The notes beneath the pieces were generated by a model, which was not told the DNA's origin, searched no databases, and worked only from the letters and a program-made list of their open reading frames with translations. A stretch of DNA of 64,000 nucleotides from positions 310,001-374,000 of the forward strand of contig NZ_CP104007.1 in NCBI RefSeq assembly GCF_029201545.1, read 5' to 3'. Numbering within the stretch: position 1 is the first letter of the stretch; each line of letters starts with the position of its first letter. This DNA is from Devosia sp. FJ2-5-3 (GTDB lineage Bacteria; Pseudomonadota; Alphaproteobacteria; Rhizobiales; Devosiaceae). The translations under genes and the position numbers were made by a program. Positions 40,148-49,270 of this stretch are shown piece by piece.

Positions 40148-41794
40148 ATGACTGTGTTAGAGATGCACCCTCGGGCCTCCGCATCCGCCGTGCGAGGATT
40201 CGTGACGGTCGATGGCCGTCGCCTCCACTACATCCGTCAGGGCAATGGCCCCGCAATTGTCATGCTGCATGCCAGCCCCTGTTCGGCAAAGGTCATGTCG
40301 GACCTGCAGCTGCGCTGGGGAGCCGAGTTCACCACCTTTGCCTTCGACCTCCCGGGATTCGGACTGTCTCAGCCTCCAGACGGGCATATCACCATCCCGG
40401 TTCTTGCCGAGATAATCATCGCTGGAATGCGCGCGCTCGGCATCGAGCAGGCTGCTCTGTACGGGCGGCACACCGGCGCCAGCGTTTGCCTCGAGATGGC
40501 AGTGAACCACCCAGCGATGGTTTCCATGCTGCTGACTGACGGCCTGCCGATCTTTGCAGCGCCCTATACCGACGAGCGGCTTGCCCAATATCTTCCTCCG
40601 ATCGAACCGCGTTGGGATGGTGGGCATCTCACCTGGGCCTATTTCCGCTATCGCGAGCAGCACATGTTCTGGCCGTGGGATTATTCGGTCCTGGAGCACC
40701 GCGCCGACGCCGACCTGCCCGATGTCCAGTTCCTGCATCGCGGTGCAGTGGAGTTGCTCGAGGCCGCCGATACCTATGCCCAGACCTATCAGGCCGCATT
40801 CCGCTACGAGACCTTACCCTTGGTCGACAAGGTGGACGTGCCCGTCTTCTGGGGCAATCGCCCGGGGGATAGCCAGTTCAAGACCATTCCGCGTTATCCC
40901 GCTGCCGCACCCATCCATGTCATGGACCGGGATCCAAAGATTGCCCTTGAGCAGGAACTCGAATTGCTGCGCCTGCACAAGGCCGCAGGTGTCGTTCCAG
41001 ATTATTTCTCGGGCTTCGAGGCTTCGGCGCTGCCAATGTCTCTTGAGGACTATATCGTTACCCGTCACGGCTGTGTCCGGGTCATTGGCGCCGGATTGCA
41101 GCGCGATGGCGTGCCGCTGATCTTTCTGCACGACCTGCCGGGCGGCATTGACCTGCACCGCGAAGAAATCGAGCGCCTCGCCGAGGATCGTCCGGTGGTT
41201 GCCTTGGAACTGGCGGGCAATGGCGAGTCCTTCGTGGCAAGCGCGCCCAGCCATGCAATATGGCTCGAGCAGATCGAGGATGTGCGGACCACCCTTGGTT
41301 GGGGCGAAGTGGCGCTTTATGCGCATGGGACGTCTGCGGCCCTCGCCCTCGATTTCGCTGGTCGGCATGCCGATCAGGTTGGAGAACTCATCCTGCGTTC
41401 GCCGCCAGTTCTTTCTGCCGACGAGCGCGCGCTGTTCAGCGCCCAGTATGCGCCCGATATCACCCCGAGTGAGGATGGCGGCTATTTGCTGCGTCTCTGG
41501 CACCATCTGCGCGACCAGGAATTGTGGTATCCGCATTTCCGCAGGGATCATGCGTCACGCCGCACCGCGCCGCCGCGTATCGATCCTGCATGGCTCACCC
41601 GTCGGGCGGTGACCCTGCTCAAGCAGCCTGAGCATTACGCGCCGATCTGGCAGGCTGTGCTTGGTCATGATTTGGGTGCGGCACTCGGCGGCATCTCGGT
41701 GCCTGTGCGTGTGATCGTCGATCCCAGCGACATTTTCGCCGGCACTGCTGCCGGCCTTGCAAGCGGGTCTGTGCCCGCGGCCGTTTCAGAATAG
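40148..41794 (+). CDS. Tandem two-domain alpha/beta-hydrolase fold protein lacking Ser nucleophiles
   Basis: 548 residues, twice the usual size. Two alpha/beta-hydrolase domains lie at about 15-275 and 300-540. Domain 1 has the oxyanion-type stretch VMLHASPCSAKV and AFDLPGFGLSQPPDGH, but the nucleophile elbow reads GRHTGAS (106-112) with His at the usual Ser position. Domain 2 has the equivalent AHGTSAA (392-398) with Gly there. So neither domain has the canonical GxSxG serine. It may be a lyase or esterase with another mechanism, or a binding protein. First gene of the plus operon, just after operator B. Confidence 0.82.
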   Translation: MTVLEMHPRASASAVRGFVTVDGRRLHYIRQGNGPAIVMLHASPCSAKVMSDLQLRWGAEFTTFAFDLPGFGLSQPPDGHITIPVLAEIIIAGMRALGIEQAALYGRHTGASVCLEMAVNHPAMVSMLLTDGLPIFAAPYTDERLAQYLPPIEPRWDGGHLTWAYFRYREQHMFWPWDYSVLEHRADADLPDVQFLHRGAVELLEAADTYAQTYQAAFRYETLPLVDKVDVPVFWGNRPGDSQFKTIPRYPAAAPIHVMDRDPKIALEQELELLRLHKAAGVVPDYFSGFEASALPMSLEDYIVTRHGCVRVIGAGLQRDGVPLIFLHDLPGGIDLHREEIERLAEDRPVVALELAGNGESFVASAPSHAIWLEQIEDVRTTLGWGEVALYAHGTSAALALDFAGRHADQVGELILRSPPVLSADERALFSAQYAPDITPSEDGGYLLRLWHHLRDQELWYPHFRRDHASRRTAPPRIDPAWLTRRAVTLLKQPEHYAPIWQAVLGHDLGAALGGISVPVRVIVDPSDIFAGTAAGLASGSVPAAVSE

Positions 41795-41814
41795 AAATTT
41801 CATCGGAGAATATC

Positions 41815-43197
41815 ATGACCATCGATGCCTCTAACTACACATTGCCGGATATCCAGCGGCAGCCTTTGGAGGCAGTGCGTGCGTTGCAGAACAGTTTGCT
41901 GCGCCAGATGGTCGAGATTTGCTACGAGCATCATCCCTTCTATTCCAAGCAGATGCGTGATCTGGGACTGACGCCCGCCGACATCCAGAATGTCGATGAC
42001 CTGCAAAAGCTCCCCCCATCCTCGAAGACCGATTTCCTCGCCGACCCTGAAGCGTTTCGTCTACGCCCCGAGGGCCTTCCGGCCTCCGAAGCGACCTTGT
42101 GGAAGATCATCTATACCACCGGCACCACCACTGGCCGTCCGGCGCCGATCTTCGTGACCAACCATGACCACTTCGCCTACCAGGATTTGTTCCGCACGCG
42201 GCAGGATCTGATCGGCCTCAAGAATACCGATTTGATCGCCAACCTCTTCCCCCAGACCTCTTTCCCGATGGGCGCTTATTCGCGCGGCCCGGACGAGGCG
42301 GCTGCAGTCGGTGCGGCGATGCTGATCGCCAATACCGGTCGTGTCGACCACTATTACCCGGTCAACCGGAGCACGGACGAGGCTGTCGAAGCCATCGCCC
42401 GTCACAAGGCGACCGTCGTCTGGGGTGTTGCCGGCTTCGTCCGCCGCGTGCTGCTGCGCGCGGCAGAATTGGGGGCCGACTTTACCAATGTCCGCATGGT
42501 CATGACCACGGGCGAGGCCGCCTCTCCCGCGATGCGCGAAGACCTCCGTCTGCGCATGCGCAATCTCAACTGCGCCGATACCCTGATCGTCAATCGCTAC
42601 GGCTCGACCGAACAGGGCGGCACCATGGTGGAATGCTGTGATGGCTCGGGCTTCCATAGCTCGCTGCCCGATCAGGTCTTCCACGAAGTGGTCGATCCGG
42701 AGACCGGCGCGCGCCTTCCCGATGGCGAAAACGGCATGCTGGCGATCACGCATCTCAACCGCCGCGGCACGGTGTTCCTGCGCTACAAGGTTGGCGATAT
42801 GGGTGCTCTCGACCACACCGCCTGTCCGCATTGCGGTCGCACCACGGTTCGCCTGTCGTCCAAGCCGGTTCGCACCGGCGACATCATCAAGATCAAGGGC
42901 GCGCTGGTCAATCTGGGCAATCTCAAAGCCGAGCTCGACAAGATCGAGCAGCTTGAGGAGTACCAGATCGTCGTCACTTCGGAGTCGGAAACCGATCCGT
43001 TCTCTCCTGACGTCTTGTTGGTGCGCCTTGCCCCGGTGGCGGGTTCGGCCGAAAATTTTGGCTCCGAGATCGCAACGCTGGTCACCAAGCTGACAAACCT
43101 GCGGCCCCGCATCGAGCTGGCAACCCGTGACGAGATTTTCGATCCTGTGACGATGGCCAAGCCGCGCCGCATTCTCGACCGCCGTCAGGGTCGATGA
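41815..43197 (+). CDS. Phenylacetate-CoA ligase-like (PaaK family) acyl-adenylating enzyme
   Basis: 460 residues. An adenylate-forming enzyme of the PaaK type: YTTGTTTGRPAPIFVTNHDH (ATP loop), NRYGSTEQGG, GDMGALDHTACPHCGRTT with a CxxC pair, and GDIIKIKGALVNLGNLKAEL in the C-terminal domain. It would activate an aromatic or other carboxylic acid as the CoA thioester. CGGAGAA precedes the ATG. It overlaps the crotonase gene by four bases, which supports a CoA-thioester pathway. Confidence 0.88.
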   Translation: MTIDASNYTLPDIQRQPLEAVRALQNSLLRQMVEICYEHHPFYSKQMRDLGLTPADIQNVDDLQKLPPSSKTDFLADPEAFRLRPEGLPASEATLWKIIYTTGTTTGRPAPIFVTNHDHFAYQDLFRTRQDLIGLKNTDLIANLFPQTSFPMGAYSRGPDEAAAVGAAMLIANTGRVDHYYPVNRSTDEAVEAIARHKATVVWGVAGFVRRVLLRAAELGADFTNVRMVMTTGEAASPAMREDLRLRMRNLNCADTLIVNRYGSTEQGGTMVECCDGSGFHSSLPDQVFHEVVDPETGARLPDGENGMLAITHLNRRGTVFLRYKVGDMGALDHTACPHCGRTTVRLSSKPVRTGDIIKIKGALVNLGNLKAELDKIEQLEEYQIVVTSESETDPFSPDVLLVRLAPVAGSAENFGSEIATLVTKLTNLRPRIELATRDEIFDPVTMAKPRRILDRRQGR

Positions 43198-43937
43198 GCG
43201 CACCAAGCGATGCCCTGTTGCTGAGGCGGCAGGGCCCCGTCGCCACCATCACCCTCAATCATCCCGAGCGCGCCAACGCGCTCGACCCCGGCGAATTTCA
43301 TGCTCTGGCTGCGCTTCTGCAATCAGTGGGGGCGGATCCCGATGTTAAAGTCGTCGTGCTGACGGGGCAGGGGGAACGTGCGTTTTGTGCGGGCCTCAAT
43401 CTGGCCGATCGGGATGCGATCCGGGCCGATATTGCGTCGGCTGGGCCGACAGGCCTCGGGGCGGTCCTGCGCGTTGCCTTTGGTCTCGAGGTTCCGTTGA
43501 TCGCGCGTCTCAATGGTTCGTGCGTTGCCGGGGGCATGGGGCTTCTGGGTGCATGCGACTATGCGATATCGGTTCCGACGGCGCGTTACGGCCTGCCTGA
43601 AATCCACCATGGCATGATCCCGCATGTGGCCCTCGCCGGGCTGCGCGGGCGGGCGCGGGACGAGTTTCTCGACGAATGCGCCCGTACCGGTGACCTGATC
43701 GACGCCCGCACCGCGCTGACTGCCGGATTGATCGACGAGCTGTGCGAGCGCCAAGAGCTGGACGCTGCAATCGACATGTTCTTGACCGCAGTCCTCGCCG
43801 GATTGACGCCGGTGCGAATGCAGCGGCGGCTCGCTGCGGACATGGTTGGCGTGCACGACCGGCTTGCAGCTGCCGATCTTGCAGCACGCTTGAGTGCTAA
43901 ATCGTCGACAGTCGACAGTATTGATGATATTTCTTAG
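43194..43937 (+). CDS. Enoyl-CoA hydratase/isomerase family protein
   Basis: 247 residues, crotonase fold: ITLNHPERANALDPGEFHAL, CAGLNLADRDAI (oxyanion hole) and LNGSCVAGGMGLLGACDYAI. Of the two catalytic Glu of classical hydratases, the one in YGLPEIHHGMIP is present, but the earlier one (in GGGCELAM of rat enzyme) is replaced by Leu. Single-Glu crotonases are often isomerases, hydrolases or C-C lyases. ATGA overlap with the ligase gene. A GTCGACAGTCGACAGT stretch in its 3' end resembles half of the island operator. Confidence 0.88.
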   Translation: MSAPSDALLLRRQGPVATITLNHPERANALDPGEFHALAALLQSVGADPDVKVVVLTGQGERAFCAGLNLADRDAIRADIASAGPTGLGAVLRVAFGLEVPLIARLNGSCVAGGMGLLGACDYAISVPTARYGLPEIHHGMIPHVALAGLRGRARDEFLDECARTGDLIDARTALTAGLIDELCERQELDAAIDMFLTAVLAGLTPVRMQRRLAADMVGVHDRLAAADLAARLSAKSSTVDSIDDIS

Positions 43938-43959
43938 TTTCGGCTTATAGGAGGCCACT

Positions 43960-44868
43960 TTGGCAGATACATACCAGTTTGACCCCAGCACCACCCAAGA
44001 CGGCTATGGGGCCATCGACATCGTGGTCAATTTCTACACGCCGCAGGTGATTGCGGAAAAGCGCGTTCCGACGGACGAGAATTTCCGCGACCAAGTGCGC
44101 ATGGCCGACGACCATCGCCGGGGCCTGACGCCAGAGCAATACATTGAAAAGATGGATCGTGCAGGCATCGAGCGCTCGCTGCTGATCGCTGCCCGTTGCG
44201 GTGATCGCCGCATGAGCACTTCCACCGAGATCCCATACGAATATGTCCATGAGGCGGTGCAGAAGTATCCGCATCGCTATTCCGGCGTCGCCGGCATCAA
44301 TCCGTTGCTTGGTATCGCCGGACTCAAGGAACTCGACTACGCGGTCAACGAGCTCGGCTTTGTCGGCGCTCATCTTTATCCGCATTGGTTCGGCCAGGCG
44401 CCGGATGCGGCCATCTACTACCCTTATTACGCGCGCTGTGCCGAGCTGGGCATTCCGATCATGATGCAGGTGGGGCACTGCCTCGTCTACCGCACGGATA
44501 ACCGTCTTGCCACGGTCGCAAAGCCAATGATGCTCGACCGGATTGCCATCGACTTCCCCGAGTTGACCATTATCGGCATTCATCTGGGCTACCCATGGAC
44601 CGAAGAGATGATCTCGGTCGCGACCAAGCACAAGAATGTCTATATGGCGGGTGATGCCTATGCGCCCAAGCATTGGGGCGCGTCGGCTGTGCATTTTGCC
44701 AATACTTTTGGCCAAGACAAATTCCTGTTCGGCACAGATTGGTGGGTTATTGACCCCGAACGTGCCGTCAAGGAAGTGGACGAGCTGAATTTTCGGCCGC
44801 ATTCCAAGCGAAAAGTTATGCGCGACAACGCCTTGAAGGTTTTCAACTTGCCAGGTGATGTCGCCTGA
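43960..44868 (+). CDS. Amidohydrolase_2 (COG2159) family protein with altered metal site
   Basis: 302 residues, a TIM-barrel of the amidohydrolase-related type that includes ACMSD-like decarboxylases. A TTG start at 43960 was chosen since TAGGAGG lies just upstream. The usual first-strand HxH metal motif is missing: AIDIVVNFYTPQV has no His. Later ligands remain, namely His in MMQVGHCLV, His in IIGIHLGYPW and Asp in LFGTDWWV. It may use a metal differently or none. Fourth gene of the plus operon. Confidence 0.82.
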   Translation: MADTYQFDPSTTQDGYGAIDIVVNFYTPQVIAEKRVPTDENFRDQVRMADDHRRGLTPEQYIEKMDRAGIERSLLIAARCGDRRMSTSTEIPYEYVHEAVQKYPHRYSGVAGINPLLGIAGLKELDYAVNELGFVGAHLYPHWFGQAPDAAIYYPYYARCAELGIPIMMQVGHCLVYRTDNRLATVAKPMMLDRIAIDFPELTIIGIHLGYPWTEEMISVATKHKNVYMAGDAYAPKHWGASAVHFANTFGQDKFLFGTDWWVIDPERAVKEVDELNFRPHSKRKVMRDNALKVFNLPGDVA

Positions 44869-44964
44869 CGCCACACTTTGTACTTGGTGGCGCCATAGAT
44901 TGTAGTAAACAGTCTGCCAGGAAATGGCGCCGCCCGTAAAAGCGCTGCCATCGGGGGAGCAAGT

Positions 44965-45627
44965 ATGAGTACGATACAACCGATTGTAGGTGCCTCGCTG
45001 AGTTCAGAGGCATTGGACATGGTGGTTGCCGCGATCACGTCGGGCGAGTTCCTTCCTGGGGCTCGCCTGTCAGAAGCTGAGTTGGCTCGGCGCCTCGGGA
45101 TTAGCCGGGGACCTCTGCGCGAGGCTCTCGGTCGTCTCGAAGGTCGTCTGGTCACGCGCACGCCCCGCATCGGCGTGCGGGTCATCGAGTTGTCCAAGCA
45201 GAATATCATCGATCTTTTCTATGCCCGCGAGGCGCTTGAAGGGATGGGTGCCCGGCTTGCGTGCGAGCGCTTGTCCGACAACGAGATCGCCAAATTGCGG
45301 GAATTGCTCAATACGGATCGGGCGCAGCCAGAGGTTGCCGCGGGTGCCGCCTATTCGCCGCGCTCGCTGGACGACGATTTTCATCTCTCCATCATCAAAG
45401 CGGCGGAGTGCGATCAGATCGAACGCTTGTTGATGGATCAGATCTATTATCAGCTTCGCATTCATCGCCGCAAATCGAGCACACTTCCGGGCCGTGCGCG
45501 TGCCGCCCTGGTGGAGCACGAGAATATCGTCATGGCGATGGAAGCCCGTGATCCCGACCAGGCCGAGAAGGCGATGCGCACGCATCTTCGCAACGCCCGC
45601 CTGAGCGCCATGGCGGCGTTCGAGTAG
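44965..45627 (+). CDS. GntR family regulator with FCD ligand domain
   Basis: 220 residues. The winged helix-turn-helix (about 12-75, LSEAELARRLGISRGPLREA) is followed by an FCD domain (about 85-215) with the metal/ligand residues DDDFHLSIIKAAE, His in RIHRRK, HENIV and a C-terminal His in THLRNARL. FCD regulators bind carboxylate ligands and palindromic operators. It is the only regulator in the island, and five island promoters share one palindrome, so it is the likely island repressor. GGGGGAG precedes the ATG. Confidence 0.92.
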   Translation: MSTIQPIVGASLSSEALDMVVAAITSGEFLPGARLSEAELARRLGISRGPLREALGRLEGRLVTRTPRIGVRVIELSKQNIIDLFYAREALEGMGARLACERLSDNEIAKLRELLNTDRAQPEVAAGAAYSPRSLDDDFHLSIIKAAECDQIERLLMDQIYYQLRIHRRKSSTLPGRARAALVEHENIVMAMEARDPDQAEKAMRTHLRNARLSAMAAFE

Positions 45628-45635
45628 CGCCTGAT

Positions 45636-45649
45636 AACTGTTGACAGTT
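45636..45649. promoter_or_regulatory. Island operator, site C (isochorismatase-fold gene)
   Basis: AACTGTTGACAGTT, eight bases after the regulator's stop and about 57 before the next start. It suggests a separate promoter for that gene within the operon. Confidence 0.82.
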
Positions 45650-45706
45650 CACACTTTTGGCACTTGAATCGGGCAAGTCATTAGCCGCGATTTCATGGAG
45701 TCAGCA

Positions 45707-46399
45707 GTGAGCGAAAATATCTGGGACGGGGTCATTCCACAGGACGAAGTCGACGCCTATGAGGCCGCCGGCTTCGGACGGGCGAGTGGCGTGGGCAGCA
45801 AGCCTGCGCTTCTGATTATCGACGTGCAGTACCGCACCGTCGGCACCGAACCAAAGCCGTTCTGGGAATCGATCAAGGAATTCCCGACCTCGTGCGGTGA
45901 AGTCGGCTGGCAAGCCGTCGCGCAGATCGAAAAGCTGGTTGCCCAGTTCCGCGAAAAGGGCTGGCCGATCATCTATCCCTATGTTGCGCCAAAAGAGAAC
46001 TTCGACACCGGTCGCCTCGCTGCCAAGGTGCCTGCCCTGATGGGTGTTGCCGCCAAGGGCTACGAATTCGTGCCGCCAGTGGCGCCTCAGCCCGGCGATA
46101 TTCTCCTTCCCAAGCGTCACCCCAGCGCCTTCTTTGGCACGCCTCTCGTGAGCTATCTGGTGGAGCGCGGCATCGACACGCTGGTCGTGACCGGGTGCAC
46201 CACCAGCGGGTGCGTGCGCGGCAGCGTAGTCGACGGCTTCGCCTATAATTATCGCGTGGTCGTGCCACACGACGCCGTCTATGACCGCTCGCTGACATCT
46301 CATAAGGTCAATCTTTTCGACATGAACGCGAAATATGCCGACGTCATGTCGACAGACGAAGCTGTTTCCGCCCTGTCCAAGGTCGATGCCGCCTCGTAA
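45707..46399 (+). CDS. Cysteine hydrolase, N-carbamoylsarcosine amidase-like
   Basis: 230 residues, isochorismatase fold. The catalytic triad is complete: Asp in LLIIDVQYRT, Lys in LLPKRHPSAF and Cys in TGCTTSGCVR. The long N-terminal arm (ENIWDGVIPQDEVDAYEAAG) and the cis-peptide region point to the N-carbamoylsarcosine amidase/maleamate amidase branch, which release ammonia from carbamoyl or amide groups. GTG at 45707, six bases after GGAG, is preferred; ATG at 45695 would add four residues. It could complete an opening sequence begun by the hydantoinase at 37711. Confidence 0.87.
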   Translation: MSENIWDGVIPQDEVDAYEAAGFGRASGVGSKPALLIIDVQYRTVGTEPKPFWESIKEFPTSCGEVGWQAVAQIEKLVAQFREKGWPIIYPYVAPKENFDTGRLAAKVPALMGVAAKGYEFVPPVAPQPGDILLPKRHPSAFFGTPLVSYLVERGIDTLVVTGCTTSGCVRGSVVDGFAYNYRVVVPHDAVYDRSLTSHKVNLFDMNAKYADVMSTDEAVSALSKVDAAS

Positions 46400-46420
46400 C
46401 ATTTGCGGACACAGTAAATA

Positions 46421-46455
46421 AAAAGGGCCCGGCAGAGTGATCTGCCGGGCCCTTT
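46421..46455. terminator. Bidirectional terminator between convergent operons
   Basis: The 15-base stem AAAGGGCCCGGCAGA / TCTGCCGGGCCCTTT has a GTGA loop. A-rich left and T-rich right flanks serve the plus operon and the minus ALDH gene. Confidence 0.93.
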
Positions 46456-46478
46456 GTCATACTGGAGATCCGATCCGA

Positions 46479-47972
46479 TTAGAGCGGCGCCGCCACGGAT
46501 TTGGTTTCGAGATAGGCGTTGAACATCTCTTCGCCCTTCTCGCGCCCCCAGCCGGACTGGCGGAAGCCGCCGAATGGCAGCGCACTGTCGCCGACGAAGT
46601 GCCGGTTGATACCGATCGTGCCAGCGCGGACCCGTGCCGCCATCTTGTGTGCCAGGGAGAAATCCTTGGTGAAGATACTGGCAGCGAGGCCATAGACGCT
46701 GGAGTTGGCCTCTGCGGCGATGGCGTCGAGATCGTCGTCGCCAAAGCGCAGTGCCGATAGGACCGGACCGAACACTTCTTCGCGCACAATGCTCGAGTCA
46801 GGGGTCAGATTGGCCAGGATGGTCGGCTGATAGTAATAGCCGTCGCCCTCGATGGCGGATGCGCCGGTGATAACCGAAGCGCCATCCCGAACCGCGCGCT
46901 CGGTCATGCCGGCAACGCGGTCACGGTGCGCCGCAGTGATCAGCGGGCCCATATTGGTTGCGGGATCGAGGCCGTAGCCGACCTTGAGCTTGCCAGCGGC
47001 TTCTGCAACGCCTTCCAGCACGCGGTCGAAGGCCTTCTCGTGCACGTAAAGGCGTGAACCGGCGGTGCAGATCTGGCCGGCGCCGGAGAAGATGCCCGCG
47101 GCGATGGCCGGGATGGCGGCTGAGAGGTCGGCATCGGGAAAGACGATGACCGGACTCTTGCCGCCCAGTTCAAGGGTGACGCGCTTGAAATTGGACTGCG
47201 CTGCCGCAACGGCGATGGCGCGGCCGACCCCGGTCGACCCGGTGAAGGCGATCTTGTCGACGTCCTGATGCGACGACAGGGCGCTGCCCACTTCGGCGCC
47301 GCCGAGGACGACGTTGAACACACCCTCGGGAATGCCGGCTTCGATGGCCAGTTCAGCCAGATAGATGGCGGTAAGAGGTGTCTGCTCTGCCGGCTTGAGC
47401 ACAATGGTGCAACCGGTTGCCAGCGCGGGCGCGAGCTTCCACGCCGCCATCATGAGCGGGCCGTTCCACGGCACGATCTGGGCGACGACGCCCACGGGAT
47501 CCCGTAGCGTATAGGCATGCCATTCGCCCGGAGCGGACACTGGAATGGTGCGGCCCAGCAGCTTTGTCGGCCAACCGGCAGCATATCGGAGAAGGTCCAC
47601 CGATGTGCCGATGTGACCGAGCTTGGCGGCGCCGATCGGCAGTCCGGCGTTAAGTGATTCCAGTTCCGCCAGGACCTGGGTGTGTTCCTCGATGAGATCG
47701 GCGAATTTCCACATCACGCGCGAGCGCATGTTGGGCTTCATATCCCGCCATGCGCCCTTGGTGAAGGCGGCTCGCGCTGCGCTGACGGCGCTGTCGACAT
47801 CGGAGCTGGTGCCGGTCGGAACCTGCGTCAGCAGGCTGCCGCGACCCGGATCCATGACGTTGGACTGGGCTGCGCCGGCGGGGATGACGATCTTGCCGTT
47901 GATGAAGTGGCCGAGCTGGCGCGCCAGAAAGGCGCGCGTTGCCGGCTGCAACTCGGGGAGTTGTGCAGTCAT
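46479..47972 (-). CDS. NAD(P)-dependent aldehyde dehydrogenase
   Basis: 497 residues, ALDH superfamily, full length. VAQIVPWNGPLMMAAWKLAP (cofactor site), GSTGVGRAI, the catalytic Glu in VTLELGGKSP and the nucleophile Cys in GAGQICTAGSR. The substrate is not predictable beyond a small aldehyde. It lies three bases downstream of the alcohol dehydrogenase gene; together they could oxidise an alcohol to a carboxylate. Confidence 0.93.
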   Translation of the reverse strand: MTAQLPELQPATRAFLARQLGHFINGKIVIPAGAAQSNVMDPGRGSLLTQVPTGTSSDVDSAVSAARAAFTKGAWRDMKPNMRSRVMWKFADLIEEHTQVLAELESLNAGLPIGAAKLGHIGTSVDLLRYAAGWPTKLLGRTIPVSAPGEWHAYTLRDPVGVVAQIVPWNGPLMMAAWKLAPALATGCTIVLKPAEQTPLTAIYLAELAIEAGIPEGVFNVVLGGAEVGSALSSHQDVDKIAFTGSTGVGRAIAVAAAQSNFKRVTLELGGKSPVIVFPDADLSAAIPAIAAGIFSGAGQICTAGSRLYVHEKAFDRVLEGVAEAAGKLKVGYGLDPATNMGPLITAAHRDRVAGMTERAVRDGASVITGASAIEGDGYYYQPTILANLTPDSSIVREEVFGPVLSALRFGDDDLDAIAAEANSSVYGLAASIFTKDFSLAHKMAARVRAGTIGINRHFVGDSALPFGGFRQSGWGREKGEEMFNAYLETKSVAAPL

Positions 47973-47975
47973 GGA

Positions 47976-49067
47976 TTAGACCTCGGCGTGAAAGTCGATG
48001 ATCTGGCGCACAGGCGTGCCGCCATAGAGGTTCTTGAAGCCATCGTTGACCTGCTCCAGTTCGATCCGGTCGCTGATCAGGTGATCGAGCTTGAGGCGGC
48101 CCTGCTTGTAGAAGTTGAGCAGGTTCGGGATGTCGACGCGGAACTGGTTCGAACCCATGGACGAGCCCTGGATCTTCCGGTCCTTGATGAACAGCGAGCC
48201 TTCGAACTCAAGCTTGGAGCCGGGCTTGAACATGCCGAGCAGCGTGGCGGTGCCGCCCATGCGCAGCATGCGGAAGGCTTGGTCCGCAGTGACCTGGAGG
48301 CCAAGTGCTTCAAACGAATAGTGCACGCCGCCCTTGGTCAATTCCATCACCTGGCCGACGGGGTCAATGTCGGTGGCGTTGATAACGTCGGTCGCGCCGA
48401 GCTGCTTGGCGAGCTCGAGCTTGCTGTCCAGACGGTCGATGGCGATGATGCGTCCGGCACCCGCCAGCAGCGCACCGGAAATAACGGAGAGGCCAACGCC
48501 GCCGCAACCGATCACGGCGACAGTCGAGCCGGGCTTCACCTTGGCGGCATGGATCACGGCGCCAACGCCTGTCAGGACACCGCAGCCGACGAGGGCAGCG
48601 CGGTCGAGCGGCAGGTCACGGTCGATCTTCACCACGGCGTTTTCATGCACCAGCATCTGCTCGGCGAAGGCGGAGAGGTTGGAGGACTGATGAATCACCT
48701 CGCCATTGAGGAACATGCGGCGGGCAACGCCGGCGGGCAGCTTGGGTGTGTCGGATTCGCACAGGCTGGGGTGGCCGGTGGTGCACTGCGCGCAGGTGCC
48801 GCAGAAGACAGAGAGACAGCCAACGACATGATCGCCCGGCTTCACGTGGGTAACATCCTCGCCCACCGCTTCCACGATGCCCGACGCCTCGTGACCAGGA
48901 ATATAGGGCATTGGATGAGGATAGGTGCCGTCAGCGAAGTGAAGATCTGAGTGGCAGATGCCGGCGTAAGCTGTGCGGATAAGCACTTCACGGCTCTTCG
49001 GCTTCTCGATCGTGACGTTCTCGATCGTCATCGGCTCGCCAGCTTTCCAAACGACTGCTGCTTTCAT
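47976..49067 (-). CDS. Zinc-dependent alcohol dehydrogenase (MDR family)
   Basis: 363 residues. Catalytic zinc ligands Cys in GICHSDLHFADG, GHEASG and Cys in LVGCGVLTGVGA; structural zinc Cys in CGTCAQCTTGHPSLC; NAD fold VAVIGCGGVGLSVISGALLA. The overall form resembles class III-type enzymes and the NDMA-dependent group, without strong evidence for either. First gene of the ADH-ALDH operon; the 203-base divergent gap with operator D separates it from the transporter operon. Confidence 0.93.
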   Translation of the reverse strand: MKAAVVWKAGEPMTIENVTIEKPKSREVLIRTAYAGICHSDLHFADGTYPHPMPYIPGHEASGIVEAVGEDVTHVKPGDHVVGCLSVFCGTCAQCTTGHPSLCESDTPKLPAGVARRMFLNGEVIHQSSNLSAFAEQMLVHENAVVKIDRDLPLDRAALVGCGVLTGVGAVIHAAKVKPGSTVAVIGCGGVGLSVISGALLAGAGRIIAIDRLDSKLELAKQLGATDVINATDIDPVGQVMELTKGGVHYSFEALGLQVTADQAFRMLRMGGTATLLGMFKPGSKLEFEGSLFIKDRKIQGSSMGSNQFRVDIPNLLNFYKQGRLKLDHLISDRIELEQVNDGFKNLYGGTPVRQIIDFHAEV

Positions 49068-49163
49068 GTCCTGTCCTTTTTCTGTAGACCGTCGCTCTGA
49101 GCGATGCCCCTGTGGGGCAGCTCACCACTCCGGAATACGCTAAAGGCGAAACCTGTCATTGTC

Positions 49164-49177
49164 TACTGTTGACAGTT
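49164..49177. promoter_or_regulatory. Island operator, site D (transporter and ADH promoters)
   Basis: TACTGTTGACAGTT, one change from the consensus, between the divergent starts at 49067 (minus) and 49271 (plus). Confidence 0.8.
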
Positions 49178-49270
49178 TTCGGATCGCGTTTTAGCCTTTC
49201 TCATGTTCAGCTTGGCATGGAGTGAATTGCGCAAAGGCAATTTCGGTCCAGCTGGCGTGTAGGAGGCGAT

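Noticed and set aside
43905-43920. Sixth island operator (GTCGACAGTCGACAGT)
   Set aside because: Only half resembles the consensus and it lies inside the crotonase coding end; kept out of the operator list.
44900-44916. Autoregulatory operator before the GntR gene (GTAGTAAACAGTC)
   Set aside because: Only one half-site matches; too weak to call.
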